This document shows positions 25,934-34,808 of a DNA stretch of 64,000 nt, one piece after another. Numbering within the stretch: the first letter of the stretch is position 1; the number at the start of each line of letters is the position of its first letter. Under the pieces are notes generated by a model. It worked only from the letters and a program-made list of their open reading frames with translations. It searched no databases and was not told where the DNA came from. Both the position numbers and the translations under genes were made by a program. This stretch comes from G965215145 sp965215145 (lineage in GTDB: Bacteria > Bacteroidota > Rhodothermia > Rhodothermales > JANQRZ01): NCBI GenBank assembly GCA_965215145.1, contig OZ244038.1, positions 3,605,752 through 3,669,751 on the forward strand. The letters are read 5' to 3'.

Positions 25934-28900
25934 ATGCCCGAGCGCTCCTACGCCGAACGCGCCGACGCGCAGCAGCCCGCCCTGGACCTCCTCCAGCGCC
26001 TCGGCTACACCTACCTCCCCCCGGACGAGGCCCGCGCCCTCCGCGGCGGCAACCTCCGCCGCGTCCTCCTCGAACCCGTCCTCGACGACGCCCTCGCCCG
26101 AATCAACACCATCCACCACCGGGGCGAGACGGCCGCCTTCTCCGAGGCCAGCCGCCGCGCCGCCCTCGCCGCCCTCCGCGACCTCCCCGACCGCGGCGTC
26201 GGCCCCACCAGCCAGGCCGCCTACGAGCTCCTCACCCTCGGCAAGAGCTTCGAGGAAACCATCGGCGGCGACCGCAAGGCGTTCACGCTCCACTACGTGG
26301 ACTGGCAGCACCCCGAGCGCAACGCCTTCCACGTCACCGACGAGCTCGCCGTGCGCGGGCCGAGCGGGCTGCGCCGCGCGGACCTCGTCCTCTTCGTCAA
26401 CGGCATCCCGTTCGCCGTCGTCGAGTGCAAGCGGCGCGACCAGCCCGAGGCGCTGGAGCAGGCGCTCAATCAGCTCCACCGCTACCAGCAGGAGGACGGC
26501 ATCCCGCGGCTGTTCTGGACGGCGCAGCTCGTCCTCGGCGGGCACCCCAACGCCGTCCGCTACGGCACCTCCGGCACCGACCCCGCCTTCTTCTCCGTCT
26601 GGCGCGAACCCGAGGCCGACGCCCTCGCGCCGCTCCTCGACCGGACGCCGACGGAGCAGGACCGGACGCTGTGGGCGCTCCTCCGCCCCGCGCGCCTCCT
26701 CGAAATGGCCTACCGCTACGTCCTCTTCGACGCGGGCCAGAAGAAGGTCGCCCGGCACCAGCAGGTCGCCGCCGTCGAGGCCACCCTGGAACGCATCCAG
26801 CAGCGCACGGCCGAGGGGCGCCGGCGCGGCGGCATCATCTGGCACACGCAGGGCAGCGGGAAGTCCATTACGATGGTGCTGCTCTTCAAGGCGCTCGCCC
26901 TGATGGAGGGCCTCGGCCGCCCGCGCGTGCTCCTCGTCACCGACCGGATCAACCTCGACGAGCAGATCGAGAGCACGTTCCGCCACTGCGGCAAGGTCCC
27001 CGTCCGCGCCGAGAGCGGGCGACACCTGCTGCGCCTGCTCGGCGAGCGCCGCGCCGACGTCGTCACGACGGTCCTCGACAAGTTCAACGCCGCGCTGAAG
27101 ACCGAAAGCTTCGAGGACCCCTCGGACGACCTCTTCGTCCTCGTGGACGAGGCGCACCGGAGCCAGTACGGGGCCATGCACGCGCGGATGCGGCAGGCCC
27201 TCCCCAACGCCTGCTTCATCGCCTTCACCGGCACCCCCATTGCCCGGCCCGACCGCCACACCGCCGCCCGCTTCGGCGACTTTATCCACACCTACACCAT
27301 CGACGAGGCCGTCCGCGACGAGGCCGTCGTCCCGCTGCTCTACGAGTCGCGCGCGCCCGAGCTCTCGGTCAACAAAGCGCAGGTGGACCGGGGCTTCGAG
27401 CGCGTGACCGAGCCGCTGACGACGTACCAGAAGCGGGAGCTGCAAGAGCGCGCCGCGCGCAAGCAGAAGCTCTACGCCTCCGAGCAGGTCGTCGAGGAGG
27501 TCGCCCACGACATCGCCGCGCACTACGCCGCGACGTGGAAGGGGACGGGCTTCAAGGCGCAGCTCACCGTGGCGCGGAAGGAGACGGCGCTCCGCTACCT
27601 CCGGGCGTTCGAGCAGATCGGCGCGATGGACCCCGCCCACCGGATCGAGGCCGCCGTCGTCATCTCCCCGCCCGGCAAGCCCGAGCCCTCCGAAGGGGAC
27701 GACAGCGCGGACGAGGAGGAGCCGGGCACGATCCGCGCGTTCTGGGCGCAGATGATGAAGCGGTTCGGCACGCGCGAGAACTACGAGAAGCACTTCATCG
27801 GCTCGTTCACGCACGACCCCGAGGGCGTCGAGCTGCTCATCGTCGTGGACAAGCTCTTGACCGGGTTCGACGCGCCGCGCAACACGATCCTCTACGTGGC
27901 CCGGAGCCTGACGAGCCACACGCTCCTCCAGGCCATCGCCCGCGTCAACCGCGTCTTCGACGGGAAGGACTTCGGGCTGATCGTGGACTACTGGGGCCTG
28001 CTCGGCCCGCTCGACCGCGCCCTCACCGAGTACGCCGCCCTCGCCGAGTTCGACGAGAAGGACCTCTCCGGCACGCTAGCCGAGATCCGCGCCGAGGTCG
28101 AGAAGCTGCCGCAGCGCCACGCCGCCCTCGTCCAGGTCTTCGCCCCCGTCGCCACCCCCGACGACGCCGAAGCCCTCGAACAATTCCTCGCCGACGAGGA
28201 GCGCCGCCACCGCTTCTACGACCGCCTCGCCGACTTCGCCCGCACGCTCCACCTCGCCCGCTCCACGCTCGACTTCTACCGCCTCACGCCCGAGGCCCGG
28301 ATCGCGCGCTACGACCGCGACCTCGCCTTCTACCGCAGCCTCCGCCTCTCCGTCCAGAACCGCAACGCCGAGCGCCTCGACCACCGCGCCTACGAGCCCC
28401 GCATCCGCACCCTCCTCGACCGCCACGTCTACGTCGAGGACGTGACGCCGCTGTCCGAGCGGCCCATCAACATCTTCGACCCGGAGGCCTTTTTGCAGGA
28501 GGTCGAGCGCGCCGGCCACACGAAGGCGTCGCGGGCGGACATCATCGCCAGCCAGGTCAAGCGGACGCTGCGGCTGCGCATGGACGAGGACCCGGCCCGC
28601 TACCGCGCCTTCTCGCAGCGGCTCGAAGAGGCCATCGCCGCCTTCCACCAGCAGCAGCTCGAAGCCGCCGAGTACCTCGCGCGCGTCCGCGCCGTCTACG
28701 ACGAGCTCGTCCACGGCGACCGCGACGCTCCCTCCATCCTCCGCCCGCACACCGTCGCGGCGGCCTACTACTCCTCGCTCGTCGGTGCCCTGGAGGACCG
28801 AGCAAACGGCGAGGCCGGCAGCCCTGATCGCGAGGCGCTCGCCCGCACGGCCCTCGACCTCGAAGCGCTCGTGGACGACCTCCTCATCGTCGACTGGCAG

Positions 28901-29050
28901 CACAACCCGAACGTCGAGGCCGCCATCCAGAACGCCGTTGAGGACTACCTCCTCGCCTTCGGCCGCGAGCACGGCCTGAGCCTGAGCTACGCCGACGTAG
29001 ACCTGGTCCTCGACGACCTCCTCAAGATCACGCGCGAGCGCAAGCGCTGA
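25934..29050 (+). CDS. hsdR: Type I restriction endonuclease motor subunit
   Basis: The 1038 residues start at ATG 25934, since the longer frame would overlap the upstream gene's coding tail. The N-terminal PD-(D/E)xK nuclease has Asp150 in 'RRADLVLF' and 'VECKRR' (Glu164, Lys166). Helicase motifs follow: Walker A 'TQGSGKS' (305-311), 'DEAHRS' (about 405), 'FTGTPI', and C-terminal motor motifs 'LLTGFDAP' and 'QAIARVNR'. With HsdM and HsdS it translocates and cuts unmodified DNA. The subunit looks complete, so restriction is likely functional despite the IS630 insertion upstream, unless that insertion is polar. Confidence 0.95.
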   Translation: MPERSYAERADAQQPALDLLQRLGYTYLPPDEARALRGGNLRRVLLEPVLDDALARINTIHHRGETAAFSEASRRAALAALRDLPDRGVGPTSQAAYELLTLGKSFEETIGGDRKAFTLHYVDWQHPERNAFHVTDELAVRGPSGLRRADLVLFVNGIPFAVVECKRRDQPEALEQALNQLHRYQQEDGIPRLFWTAQLVLGGHPNAVRYGTSGTDPAFFSVWREPEADALAPLLDRTPTEQDRTLWALLRPARLLEMAYRYVLFDAGQKKVARHQQVAAVEATLERIQQRTAEGRRRGGIIWHTQGSGKSITMVLLFKALALMEGLGRPRVLLVTDRINLDEQIESTFRHCGKVPVRAESGRHLLRLLGERRADVVTTVLDKFNAALKTESFEDPSDDLFVLVDEAHRSQYGAMHARMRQALPNACFIAFTGTPIARPDRHTAARFGDFIHTYTIDEAVRDEAVVPLLYESRAPELSVNKAQVDRGFERVTEPLTTYQKRELQERAARKQKLYASEQVVEEVAHDIAAHYAATWKGTGFKAQLTVARKETALRYLRAFEQIGAMDPAHRIEAAVVISPPGKPEPSEGDDSADEEEPGTIRAFWAQMMKRFGTRENYEKHFIGSFTHDPEGVELLIVVDKLLTGFDAPRNTILYVARSLTSHTLLQAIARVNRVFDGKDFGLIVDYWGLLGPLDRALTEYAALAEFDEKDLSGTLAEIRAEVEKLPQRHAALVQVFAPVATPDDAEALEQFLADEERRHRFYDRLADFARTLHLARSTLDFYRLTPEARIARYDRDLAFYRSLRLSVQNRNAERLDHRAYEPRIRTLLDRHVYVEDVTPLSERPINIFDPEAFLQEVERAGHTKASRADIIASQVKRTLRLRMDEDPARYRAFSQRLEEAIAAFHQQQLEAAEYLARVRAVYDELVHGDRDAPSILRPHTVAAAYYSSLVGALEDRANGEAGSPDREALARTALDLEALVDDLLIVDWQHNPNVEAAIQNAVEDYLLAFGREHGLSLSYADVDLVLDDLLKITRERKR

Positions 29051-29775
29051 TGCACGCCCAGCCTATCCCCGACGGCATGATCCAGTACGGGCGGCGGTCC
29101 ATCCCGTACCACCTCACCGTATCGGATCGGGCCACCGTCGAGATCAGCGTCCACCCGGACGCGACGGTCCACGTCCGCGCGCCGCATGACCGAAGCGAGG
29201 AGGCCGTCCGGCGTCTCGTCCAGCGACGGGCCCGATGGATCGCTCGACAGCAGGACGCCTTCCGAGCGCTCGGACGCTCAACACCGCGCCTGTTCGTGAG
29301 CGGAGCCACCCACCGCTACCTCGGCCGCCAGTACCGTCTGCGTGTCCACGATGCCCTAAGCCGGGCCGCCGAGTCGGTCAAGCTGCGCGGGCGGTTCTTC
29401 CAGGTAACCGCCGGAGGCCGGGAGCCGGAGCGCGTCAAAGTCCTTCTCGGCGATTGGTACCGGGCGCACGCGCAGGCCAAGTTCGCTCAGCGCATGGCCG
29501 TATGCGCCGCCCGCGTGCGGCGGCATGGCATTGCTGCGCCGCCATGGCAGCTACGGCGCATGCGTACGCGGTGGGGAAGCTGCACGCCCTCCGGGCGGAT
29601 TCTCCTCAACCCGGAATTGATCCGAGCCCCGTTGCCGTGCGTGGACTACGTGATCCTGCACGAGCTCTGCCATCTCAAGCACGCACACCACGGCCCTGCA
29701 TTCTACCGCATGCTCACCACCGTGTTGCCCGAGTGGCGCCGGGTGAAGGAGAGATTGGAAAACAAACCGTACTGA
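29050..29775 (+). CDS. YgjP/DUF45-type zinc metallopeptidase
   Basis: The 241-residue protein has the motif HELCH at 204-208 followed by 'LKHAHHGPAFY', which supplies the third zinc ligand. The preceding signature is 'RTRWGSCTPSGRILLNPEL'. This family is commonly found downstream of hsdR, but its function there is uncertain. The ATG overlaps the hsdR stop by one base (TGATG), indicating translational coupling and common origin with the restriction locus. It is the last intact gene of the island. Confidence 0.88.
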   Translation: MHAQPIPDGMIQYGRRSIPYHLTVSDRATVEISVHPDATVHVRAPHDRSEEAVRRLVQRRARWIARQQDAFRALGRSTPRLFVSGATHRYLGRQYRLRVHDALSRAAESVKLRGRFFQVTAGGREPERVKVLLGDWYRAHAQAKFAQRMAVCAARVRRHGIAAPPWQLRRMRTRWGSCTPSGRILLNPELIRAPLPCVDYVILHELCHLKHAHHGPAFYRMLTTVLPEWRRVKERLENKPY

Positions 29776-29804
29776 GGTTTAACCCCCATCACCACCCAAC
29801 ACTT

Positions 29805-29930
29805 GGCCTCGACTCCGACGCCATCCACTCGCCGAACGAGCGGTTCGGGCTCGACCGGTTCCACCAGGGCATCGCCGCCTCCGTCCGGTTCCTCGACGCC
29901 TACGGCCGCCAGGGCCGCAACGGCGGCTAG
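29805..29930 (+). repeat. Right 126-bp direct repeat: detached 3' end of the M20 gene (candidate attR)
   Basis: It repeats 17172-17297 with about 123 of 126 bases identical and still encodes 'GLDSDAIHSPNERFGLDRFH' and the rest of the peptidase tail. No upstream part of the gene precedes it. Just after it, GGCAACGGCGGCT is repeated in tandem. It ends 40 bp before tRNA-Leu, so the original order was probably M20 gene then tRNA-Leu. Confidence 0.85.
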
Positions 29931-29953
29931 GGCAACGGCGGCTGAGGCGGGGT

Positions 29954-29961
29954 TATCTTTG
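29954..29961 (+). promoter_or_regulatory. -7 promoter element of tRNA-Leu (TATCTTTG)
   Basis: TATCTTTG is an exact match to TAnnTTTG and ends 8 bp before the tRNA 5' end, the spacing expected for a -7 box. It is the best-positioned promoter in the window because the tRNA end fixes the transcript. Confidence 0.65.
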
Positions 29962-29969
29962 GGCGCCCT

Positions 29970-30053
29970 GCCCAGGTGGCGGAATTGGTAGACGCTGCGG
30001 TCTCAAACACCGCTGGCCGCGAGGCCGTGTGGGTTCGAGTCCCACCCTGGGTA
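29970..30053 (+). tRNA. tRNA-Leu (CAA anticodon)
   Basis: The 84-nt cloverleaf has acceptor stem GCCCAGG / CCTGGGT with discriminator A, anticodon stem GCGGT/ACCGC with loop CTCAAAC (anticodon CAA), a long class II variable arm and the T-loop GGTTCGAGTCC. CCA is not encoded. It sits immediately right of the island's boundary repeat. Confidence 0.95.
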
Positions 30054-30066
30054 CCGCTCCACCGCC

Positions 30067-30321
30067 TCACAGCTCCACGAAGTCGTCGCCGGCGGCGGCG
30101 TGGGAGAGCTCGCCGAGCGGGACGCCGAGGGCGACCGTGAGCGCGTGGGCGTAACGGAGGCCGGGGTCGGCCCCCGTGCGCCAGCGCTCGACGCACGAGG
30201 GGTTGCACCCGCAGGCGGCGGCGAGGTCGGCCACGGAGAGACCGCACCGGGTCATCCGGTTGCGGAGCCAGGCGCTCCAGCGGGTGCAGCGGAGGGTGTC
30301 GGAGAGGGCGCTGTTGGGCAT
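30067..30321 (-). CDS. Small XRE-type helix-turn-helix protein
   Basis: The 84-residue product has a lambda-repressor-like HTH in 'MTRCGLSVADLAAACGCNPSCVERW' (about residues 23-47; core 'SVADLAAACGCNPS') followed by 'YAHALTVALGVPLGEL'. This is a single HTH with no effector domain, typical of small repressors. It is transcribed toward tRNA-Leu, and its stop is 13 bp from the tRNA 3' end. The target is unknown. It could be a leftover of an earlier element at this tRNA, but no direct evidence supports that. Confidence 0.75.
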   Translation of the reverse strand: MPNSALSDTLRCTRWSAWLRNRMTRCGLSVADLAAACGCNPSCVERWRTGADPGLRYAHALTVALGVPLGELSHAAAGDDFVEL

Positions 30322-30423
30322 GGGGCGTCTGTGGATGGTGTCTCTCGGATCGGCCGTCGGGGGTGGGGGGTCAAGCTCGCGCCCGCCGCTCGCCTTTGGC
30401 GTAACGCCGGCGTGGCCGGGGCC

Positions 30424-30588
30424 CTATCGGCGGCGCAGGATCTGCCGCCGCACACGGGTGGCACCCGCAACGAGCTCGGCCCGCGTCCGACGTGCCACGG
30501 GGCGGATGCGGCTGCGCACGCGGTAGGCCATCCAGGCAAGCCGGTGCCGAGGACCCTGGCGATACAGCGTTTTGGGGGAGCCTGCCAT
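30424..30588 (-). CDS. Possible small basic protein
   Basis: A 54-codon frame starting 'MAGSPKTLYRQGPRHRLAWM' ends in the Arg-rich tail 'RVRRQILRRR'. The 392-bp stretch 30322-30713 otherwise has no gene. High GC produces many arginine-rich chance frames, so this is weak; no ribosome site or family supports it. Confidence 0.25.
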   Translation of the reverse strand: MAGSPKTLYRQGPRHRLAWMAYRVRSRIRPVARRTRAELVAGATRVRRQILRRR

Positions 30589-30713
30589 CGGGGCATAGGA
30601 GGGCGAGGGGACGTACCCGACACGGCCGGCACCGTGCCGCCGCTCTGACCCGGAGGCTACACCGCTCGACGGCGTAAGCCTCACGTTCCAACTACGCCCT
30701 CAGGCCGTCCCGC

Positions 30714-31265
30714 TCAGGCCGAATCCTCCTCCACCGGGTGCGCCTCCGTGCCGGGGTCCAGCGTCACGATGAGGTCGCGCGCCGCGGTGTAGAGGATGAT
30801 CATCACGGAGACGATGGTGCCGCCGAGGAGCGCGGCCCCGCCCGTGATGACGTAGTAGAGCGCGACGTACCACCCGCTGGGGATGCTCGCGGCCTCACCG
30901 AAGGGGAAGGCGTGCGCCGCCAGCAGCACCGTCGCCCCGACGAAGACGACCACGGCGAGGAGGGCGATCCGGCGGATCCGCTGGAAGTGGGTGCTCTTGA
31001 GCGAGCGGTCGTCATCCGTGCTGAGGCTGACCAGAGTGAGCATGAGCGCGAGGGTCGTCGCGCTCGTCGTCATCACGGCGTAGCACATGAACCGCGTCGT
31101 CGGGAGCGTGTCTTGGAGGAGCCGCCGCGCCTCGCCCGCCCCGACGAGCCCCACCGCGAGCGCGATCCCGCCCATGACGACGGCTACGACGGCCCCCCCG
31201 ACGGCGGCATGCTTGAGGCTGATGTGGTACTCGTTCTGACCGTCGGAGGCGTCTTGGGGGGCCAT
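30714..31265 (-). CDS. Four-helix membrane protein of unknown function
   Basis: The 183 residues start at 'MAPQDASDGQNEYH'. Four hydrophobic segments are visible (about 20-42, 60-80, 98-118 and 130-155), with short loops and an acidic tail ('GTEAHPVEEDSA'). A longer start at 31310 would add a leucine-rich stretch; I prefer the internal Met because the added residues look like translated leader. The family is not recognised. It lies just downstream of menE on the same strand, so read-through from the men operon is possible. Confidence 0.6.
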   Translation of the reverse strand: MAPQDASDGQNEYHISLKHAAVGGAVVAVVMGGIALAVGLVGAGEARRLLQDTLPTTRFMCYAVMTTSATTLALMLTLVSLSTDDDRSLKSTHFQRIRRIALLAVVVFVGATVLLAAHAFPFGEAASIPSGWYVALYYVITGGAALLGGTIVSVMIILYTAARDLIVTLDPGTEAHPVEEDSA

Positions 31266-31337
31266 CGGGGAGAGGAGCAGGAGGAGAGAGGAGGGGCGCA
31301 AACGGCTCACCCTCCAGCCGGCTCCCGAAACGGCTGG

Positions 31338-32777
31338 TCACCTCGCGCTTCCCTGCTTCCGGAGCCGCTCCGCCCGCTCGCGCAGTCGCGCCCGGCTCGG
31401 CTTCAGCCCGTCCTCCCCCTCCGGCCACGGGTGGAACGCGGTGGGGATGGCGAAACGCGGCAGCTCGGCCGCGATCACCCGGCGCCAAGTCCCCGGTCGC
31501 CACGCCTCGGCATCCACGAACGCCGCCGGCCGCTCCCCGAACTCCTCGTCCGTGACGGCGACCACGACAGCCTGCCGCACGCCCGGCTGACGGAGCAGCG
31601 CCGCCTCGACGGCCTCGGGCTGCACGTTCTCCCCGCCGGAGATGAACCGGTTGCCGAGCCGGCCTACGACCCGCAGCATCCTCTGCCCGCCCACCTCAGC
31701 CCACGCCCCGAGGTCGCCGGTGGCGAACCAGCCGGCGGCGTCGAAGGGGCGTTCGAGCCCGGCGGGACCCAGGTAGCCAGCGAATTGGGTCCGGCCCCGG
31801 ACGAGGATCTCGCCCTCGGAGGAGAGCCGGACCTCGCGGTGGGGCAGTACGGCGCCGGCCGTCGCTAGCGCCTCGGGCGGGGCGCCCGGCGCGGTGGCCG
31901 TGACCGTCGAGGCGGCCTCGGTCAGCCCGTAGGAGGTGGCGACGGGGATGCCGCGCCGGTGAGCCTCGGCGAGGAGGGCGGCGGGGATGGCGCTGCCGCC
32001 GAGGAGGATCAGGCGCAGCCCCGCGAGCGCGTCGGCGTCCGGGGCGTCGAGGGCGCGGCGGAGCTGCGTGGCGACCAGCGAGGCGTGGGTGACGCCGAAG
32101 CGCCGGGCGGTCTCCGCGACCGGCGCGCCCTGCTCGGGCAGCACAACGGCGGCCCCGGCGAGTACGCACCGGAGGAGCACGGCCAGTCCGCCGACGTGGG
32201 CCAGGGGGAGGTCGAGCAACCAGCGGTCGCCGGGGCCCCATCCTCGCACGGGGGTCCGCTCGCGCCAGCCGCGCGCGCTCCAGACGTGGTTGCCGAGGGT
32301 GTGCAGCGCGGCCTTCGGCTCGCCCGTGCTGCCGGAGGTGAACACGGCCGTCGCCGGGCGGTCGAGCGTCCAGAGGGGGGCCTCGCGGGGGTCGGCTTCG
32401 CCCGTCGTCAGCGCCTCCGCACTGAGCACGGTCCGGCTCCCCCATCCCCCCTCCGGGTCCGCCACGACGGCCCCTGCGCCGACGCGGTCGAGCAGGGCGG
32501 GCACGGCACCGGCCGGCTGCCGCGTGCTGACGGGCACGACGATGAGCCCGGCCCGGAGCGCCGCGAGGATCAGGACGAGCGAACGGAGGTCCTGCGCCCG
32601 GTACAGCGCCAGCACGTCCCCCGTCCCGAGCCCCTCCACACACAGCCGCCCCGCCGCGAACGCGACGCGGCGGTCGAGCGCGCGGTACGTCACCGCCCCC
32701 GCCGGCCCTACGACGGCAGGCGCATCGGGCCGCGTCGTGACCGTGGCGTGGACGGGGTCGGGGATGGATGCGGACAA
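31338..32777 (-). CDS. menE: o-Succinylbenzoate-CoA ligase
   Basis: This 479-residue member of the AMP-forming adenylating superfamily activates o-succinylbenzoate to its CoA thioester. Motifs are the P-loop-like 'FTSGSTGEPKA' (about 146-156), 'TSYGLTEAAS', 'FATGDLG', and the C-terminal catalytic Lys in 'DGLKPSRARL'. Its assignment rests on context: it is last in a contiguous men operon, directly after menC. A GTAGGGGCG palindrome lies in the 35-bp menC-menE gap. Confidence 0.9.
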   Translation of the reverse strand: MSASIPDPVHATVTTRPDAPAVVGPAGAVTYRALDRRVAFAAGRLCVEGLGTGDVLALYRAQDLRSLVLILAALRAGLIVVPVSTRQPAGAVPALLDRVGAGAVVADPEGGWGSRTVLSAEALTTGEADPREAPLWTLDRPATAVFTSGSTGEPKAALHTLGNHVWSARGWRERTPVRGWGPGDRWLLDLPLAHVGGLAVLLRCVLAGAAVVLPEQGAPVAETARRFGVTHASLVATQLRRALDAPDADALAGLRLILLGGSAIPAALLAEAHRRGIPVATSYGLTEAASTVTATAPGAPPEALATAGAVLPHREVRLSSEGEILVRGRTQFAGYLGPAGLERPFDAAGWFATGDLGAWAEVGGQRMLRVVGRLGNRFISGGENVQPEAVEAALLRQPGVRQAVVVAVTDEEFGERPAAFVDAEAWRPGTWRRVIAAELPRFAIPTAFHPWPEGEDGLKPSRARLRERAERLRKQGSAR

Positions 32778-32790
32778 GGGGGCGGTGGTG

Positions 32791-32816
32791 GGGGGCGCAC
32801 GGCCGTGCGCCCCTAC
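32791..32816. repeat. GTAGGGGCG-family palindrome supplying the menC stop codon
   Basis: On the minus strand GTAGGGGCGCACGG pairs with CCGTGCGCCCC. The TAG inside GTAG is the stop codon of menC (32813-32815). Confidence 0.65.
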
Positions 32817-33898
32817 GTCGGGACGGCGACGGCACGTGCGGTGGCGAACAGGGCGGGGACGTCCACCGTCGGGCGGTCGAGGGGAAGGCGGGGGTGCAGC
32901 ACGTCGGCGGCGAGGCGGCGGTAGGGGTCGAGGCCGGCGGGCGCGGCGCCGGTGGCGGCGGCCAGGGCGACGTGTGCCCGCATGGCGACGCCGCTCTCAA
33001 ACGCCCCGCTCAGCACGGCCCTCACGCCGACAGCCCCGGCTGCCTGCGCGAACCGGAGCGTCCGCATCACCCCGCCGAGCAGGGTCGGCTTCAGCACGAC
33101 GGCCGCAGCCCAACGCTGCCCCCGCAGTCGCTCCGGCTCCGTCCCCGGGAGCGACTCGTCGAGCGCCACCGGCAACCCCGTGGCCTCCGCGAACGCCGGC
33201 AGCCCGGTCGGATCGCGCAGCGGCTCCTCGACGTATTCGATCCCCGTTTCCCGGACGCCCTCGGCGAAGGCCGTCGCCTCGGCCGGGGTCCACGCCTGGT
33301 TCGCGTCGAGGCGGAGGGCAATGCTAGGGCCAAGCCGCGCGCGGAGCGTCCGCACGAGCGCGGCCTCCTCGCCCACCGGCCGCCGGCCGACCTTCAGCTT
33401 GAGCGTCCCGTAGCCCGCCACCGCGAGCCGTTCCGCCTCCGCGAGCCGTTCCGCCTCCGCAATCACCGCGGCGTCGTCCCCCCCTACGATCAGCGCGTTG
33501 ATCGGGAGCTCCGCCGCGGGGTCCGGGTGGAGCAGGTTCGGCAGCGGGACATCAGCCGCCTGCGCCGCGAGGTCGAGCAGCGCGAGTTCTACCGCGAACT
33601 TCGCCGACAGCACGAGCCCGAGACCGGCGACCTCCTCGTGGATCGGGTGGCCGGCGTCGCCCCAGGACGGCTCCGGCGCGCGCGCATCGGCCCATCCTTC
33701 GAGTCCGTCGAGTTGCGCCGTCGCCTCCTCCAGCGTCTCCGGAGAGAACCCCGGTAGCGGCGCGCAGTCGCCCCAGCCGATGCGGCCGGCAGCGTCCTCC
33801 AAGCGGAGGAGGACCCCGGCGCGCGCGGCGTGGCGGACGCCCTTCAGCACGAGCGGCGCCGTCAGCGGGAGCCGATAGGGGTGGAGCGAAAGCCTCAC
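32813..33898 (-). CDS. menC: o-Succinylbenzoate synthase
   Basis: This 361-residue enolase-superfamily enzyme dehydrates SHCHC to o-succinylbenzoate. Visible motifs are 'GTLKLKVG' (the K-x-K catalytic lysine strand), 'RLDANQAW' and 'EYVEEPL' (Mg2+ ligands), 'VALDES', and 'AVVLKPTLLGG' (second catalytic Lys). The GTG start overlaps the menA stop by four bases (GTGA), which decides the start and implies translational coupling. A short tandem duplication 'AEAERL-AEAERL' is visible near residue 157. Confidence 0.92.
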   Translation of the reverse strand: MRLSLHPYRLPLTAPLVLKGVRHAARAGVLLRLEDAAGRIGWGDCAPLPGFSPETLEEATAQLDGLEGWADARAPEPSWGDAGHPIHEEVAGLGLVLSAKFAVELALLDLAAQAADVPLPNLLHPDPAAELPINALIVGGDDAAVIAEAERLAEAERLAVAGYGTLKLKVGRRPVGEEAALVRTLRARLGPSIALRLDANQAWTPAEATAFAEGVRETGIEYVEEPLRDPTGLPAFAEATGLPVALDESLPGTEPERLRGQRWAAAVVLKPTLLGGVMRTLRFAQAAGAVGVRAVLSGAFESGVAMRAHVALAAATGAAPAGLDPYRRLAADVLHPRLPLDRPTVDVPALFATARAVAVPT

Positions 33899-34794
33899 CC
33901 GAGGAGCCACCCGGCGGCGAAGAGGGTGCTGTAGAGGATGAGGAGCTGCGCCGTCTTCCCGAGCAGCGGGTTCAGCACGGCGGGGTCCTCGGTCCGCGCC
34001 AGCGTCCGCACGAGCGGGCGCCCGAGCAGCGACGCCGCGAGCGAGGCGGCGAGTACCCACGCCGAGCCGTCCAGCCAGAGCGCGAGCGCGGCGGGCACGA
34101 CGACGGCGCCGGAGACGCACGCCGCGTAGAGCCGCACGCCCGCCGCCCGGCCGAGACGTACGACCAGCGTCCGCTTCCCCGCCGCCTGGTCCTCCCGCAC
34201 GTCGCGGACGTTGTTGGCGAGGAGGATCGCGGTGGCGAGGAAGCCTGGGCCGAGGCCAGCGATGGCGGCGACGGGCCAGCCAGAAGCGGCGTCACTCCCC
34301 ACGGCCTGCACCCAGTACGTCCCCGCCACCGCCACCGGCCCGAAGAAGGCGAGCACGAACAGGTCGGCGACGCCGAGGTAGGCGAGCGAGAAGCGCCCAC
34401 CGGTGTAGAACACGCCGCAGACGATGGAGGCCGCTCCGACGGCGACGATGGGCCAGCCGCCGCGGACCATGAGGTACACCCCCGCTACGACGGCCAGCCC
34501 GAACGCGAGTGCCGCCGCGCGCCGCACGGCCGTGGGCGAGGCGAGCCCGGCCTGCGTCACCCGCAGCGGCCCCCGCCGCGCCTCCGTATCGGCGCCCTTC
34601 AGGAAGTCCTGGTAGTCGTTGGCGTAGTTCGTCCCGACCTGGATCAGCACGGCGCCGAGGAGGGCGCACAGCGCGGCGGCCGGGTGGAACGCCCCCGCCC
34701 GCAGCGCCAGCGCCGTCCCGACGAGGACCGGCGCGACCGCGGCCGGCAGCGTCTTCGGGCGGGCGGCCAGCGCCCAGACCCGCGCCGGGTGCAT
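33895..34794 (-). CDS. menA: 1,4-Dihydroxy-2-naphthoate polyprenyltransferase
   Basis: This 299-residue UbiA-family integral membrane enzyme attaches the polyprenyl chain to DHNA, giving demethylmenaquinone. The first Asp-rich motif is in 'NYANDYQDFLKGADTE', the second is 'DVREDQAAGK', and about eight helices are present. The start at 34794 ('MHPARVWALAARPKTL') is preferred over an upstream GTG that would overlap the preceding gene. It overlaps menC by four bases. Confidence 0.93.
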   Translation of the reverse strand: MHPARVWALAARPKTLPAAVAPVLVGTALALRAGAFHPAAALCALLGAVLIQVGTNYANDYQDFLKGADTEARRGPLRVTQAGLASPTAVRRAAALAFGLAVVAGVYLMVRGGWPIVAVGAASIVCGVFYTGGRFSLAYLGVADLFVLAFFGPVAVAGTYWVQAVGSDAASGWPVAAIAGLGPGFLATAILLANNVRDVREDQAAGKRTLVVRLGRAAGVRLYAACVSGAVVVPAALALWLDGSAWVLAASLAASLLGRPLVRTLARTEDPAVLNPLLGKTAQLLILYSTLFAAGWLLG

Positions 34795-34808
34795 CGAGGC
34801 CTCGGCCC

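Larger units (their letters stand above)
17298..29930. mobile_element. 12.6-kb genomic island inserted at the 3' end of the M20 peptidase gene
   Basis: Two near-identical 126-bp copies of the peptidase 3' end flank this block, and the right copy is a detached fragment 40 bp before tRNA-Leu(CAA). The cargo is a papain-like-protease gene with a small partner, an HNH-like gene, a type I restriction-modification locus, an IS630 copy and a metallopeptidase. Flanking genes are housekeeping-like. No integrase, relaxase or replication gene is visible. The geometry matches site-specific integration into a gene end, with the gene rebuilt on one side, but homologous exchange at duplicated ends is also possible. 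Confidence 0.75.

Noticed and set aside
29806..29930. A short protein-coding gene at the island's right edge
   Set aside because: The sequence is the copied tail of the M20 peptidase gene with no start or body.
30424..30684. The longer 86-codon version of the small basic ORF
   Set aside because: The extra N-terminal part has no coding character; even the shorter form is weak.
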